Of a DNA stretch of 6,268 bases, positions 6,128 through 6,268 are shown one piece after another. Positions within the stretch are counted from its first letter, which is position 1, and every line of letters begins with the position of its first letter. A program made the translations under genes and the position numbers. A model generated the notes under the pieces. The model saw only the letters and a list, made by a program, of their open reading frames with translations. It did no database searches and was not told the origin of the DNA. The DNA comes from Kiritimatiellia bacterium (lineage in GTDB: Bacteria > Verrucomicrobiota > Kiritimatiellia > RFP12 > UBA1067): NCBI GenBank assembly GCA_017459225.1, contig JAFUDL010000214.1:1-6268 (forward strand). Reading direction: 5' to 3'.

Positions 6128-6268
6128 GAAACCAGAAACTTTACAATTGACCTCTCTCCAGCCGAAATGGTAGAATGTGAACAGAAGGCGAGGTGGGTAA
6201 TCCTTCAAGTGGGGGATTTTCCATACGTCCGGTTGCAATGGAATGGAGTGTGAAAATGAGGTTGAGAA
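6128..6268 (+). repeat. Direct terminal repeat, right copy
   Basis: Exact copy of bases 1-141, including the -35 box (6147-6152), the -10 box (6171-6176) and the GGAG (6245-6248). It is either the circular overlap of the same locus or the leader of a second gene with the same 5' region. Confidence 0.95.
6256..6268 (+). CDS. Partial start of a gene identical to the N-terminus of the main gene
   Basis: ATG at 6256 begins MRLR and runs off the window end after 13 bases. It is identical to 129-141. If the molecule is circular this is the same gene; if not, it is the start of a downstream paralogue or tandem copy. It is too short to tell. Confidence 0.5.

Noticed and set aside
6086..6154. GACCTC occurring three times around the stop and promoter
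   Set aside because: The hexamer is short, the spacing is irregular (18 and 45 bases) and the area is C/T-rich, so chance is a sufficient explanation.
1..6268. A small circular plasmid or virus
   Set aside because: No replication initiator, relaxase, capsid or integrase gene, no iterons and no origin-like AT-rich region were seen. The end overlap equals a standard assembler k value.
1..6268. CRISPR array, tRNA, rRNA, riboswitch or insertion sequence
   Set aside because: No regularly spaced short repeats, cloverleaf, known riboswitch core, transposase or terminal inverted repeats could be seen on either strand.

Overview
The window holds one very large protein-coding gene on the + strand (129-6077, 1982 residues from the start chosen here) and almost nothing else. 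The sequence is GC-rich with strong GC preference at third codon positions. The product is a secreted, repetitive, beta-rich protein that combines LamG/concanavalin-like domains, 'WTG...NW' segments, autotransporter-associated beta-strand repeats, 'NGDF' carbohydrate-binding-like modules and a PA14-like domain. By general knowledge this style of protein is typical of gut or aquatic Verrucomicrobiota, Kiritimatiellota and Lentisphaerota. That placement is inference; there is no taxonomic marker gene here.

Layout: bases 1-128 are a leader with a good sigma70-type promoter (TTGACC, 18 bp, TGG-TAGAAT) and a Shine-Dalgarno site before the ATG at 129. Bases 129-191 encode a signal peptide. Two collinear modules follow. 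Module 1 (about 204-3590) is LamG, WTG/NW segment, DCDWR motif, second ConA-like domain, PATR-like repeat 1, NGDF domain 1, PATR-like repeat 2, beta-helical stretch and a terminal 'SWN..P' motif. Module 2 (3591-5987) is NW segment, PA14-like domain, DCDWR motif, PATR-like repeat 3, NGDF domain 2, beta-helical stretch and a 'TWN..P' motif. A short hydrophobic tail ends the protein at 6077. Bases 6078-6127 are noncoding with no convincing terminator.

The last 141 bases (6128-6268) are an exact copy of the first 141 and contain the promoter, leader, ribosome-binding site, start codon and four further codons. An exact 141-base end overlap is what a de Bruijn assembler run at k=141 leaves on a loop. 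The window is therefore a 6127-bp circle, a unit of a tandem array, or a gene closed on itself through a leader shared with paralogues. The overlap falls on the regulatory leader and the circle would carry no replication gene, so I favour the last two.

The most interesting protein-level observation is that the globular domains appear to sit inside a repeated beta-solenoid scaffold. At three kinds of scaffold site, one copy is uninterrupted while the equivalent copy holds a ConA, NGDF or PA14-like domain. This looks like a surface protein built by putting binding domains into solenoid loops. No defence, mobile or RNA system was seen.
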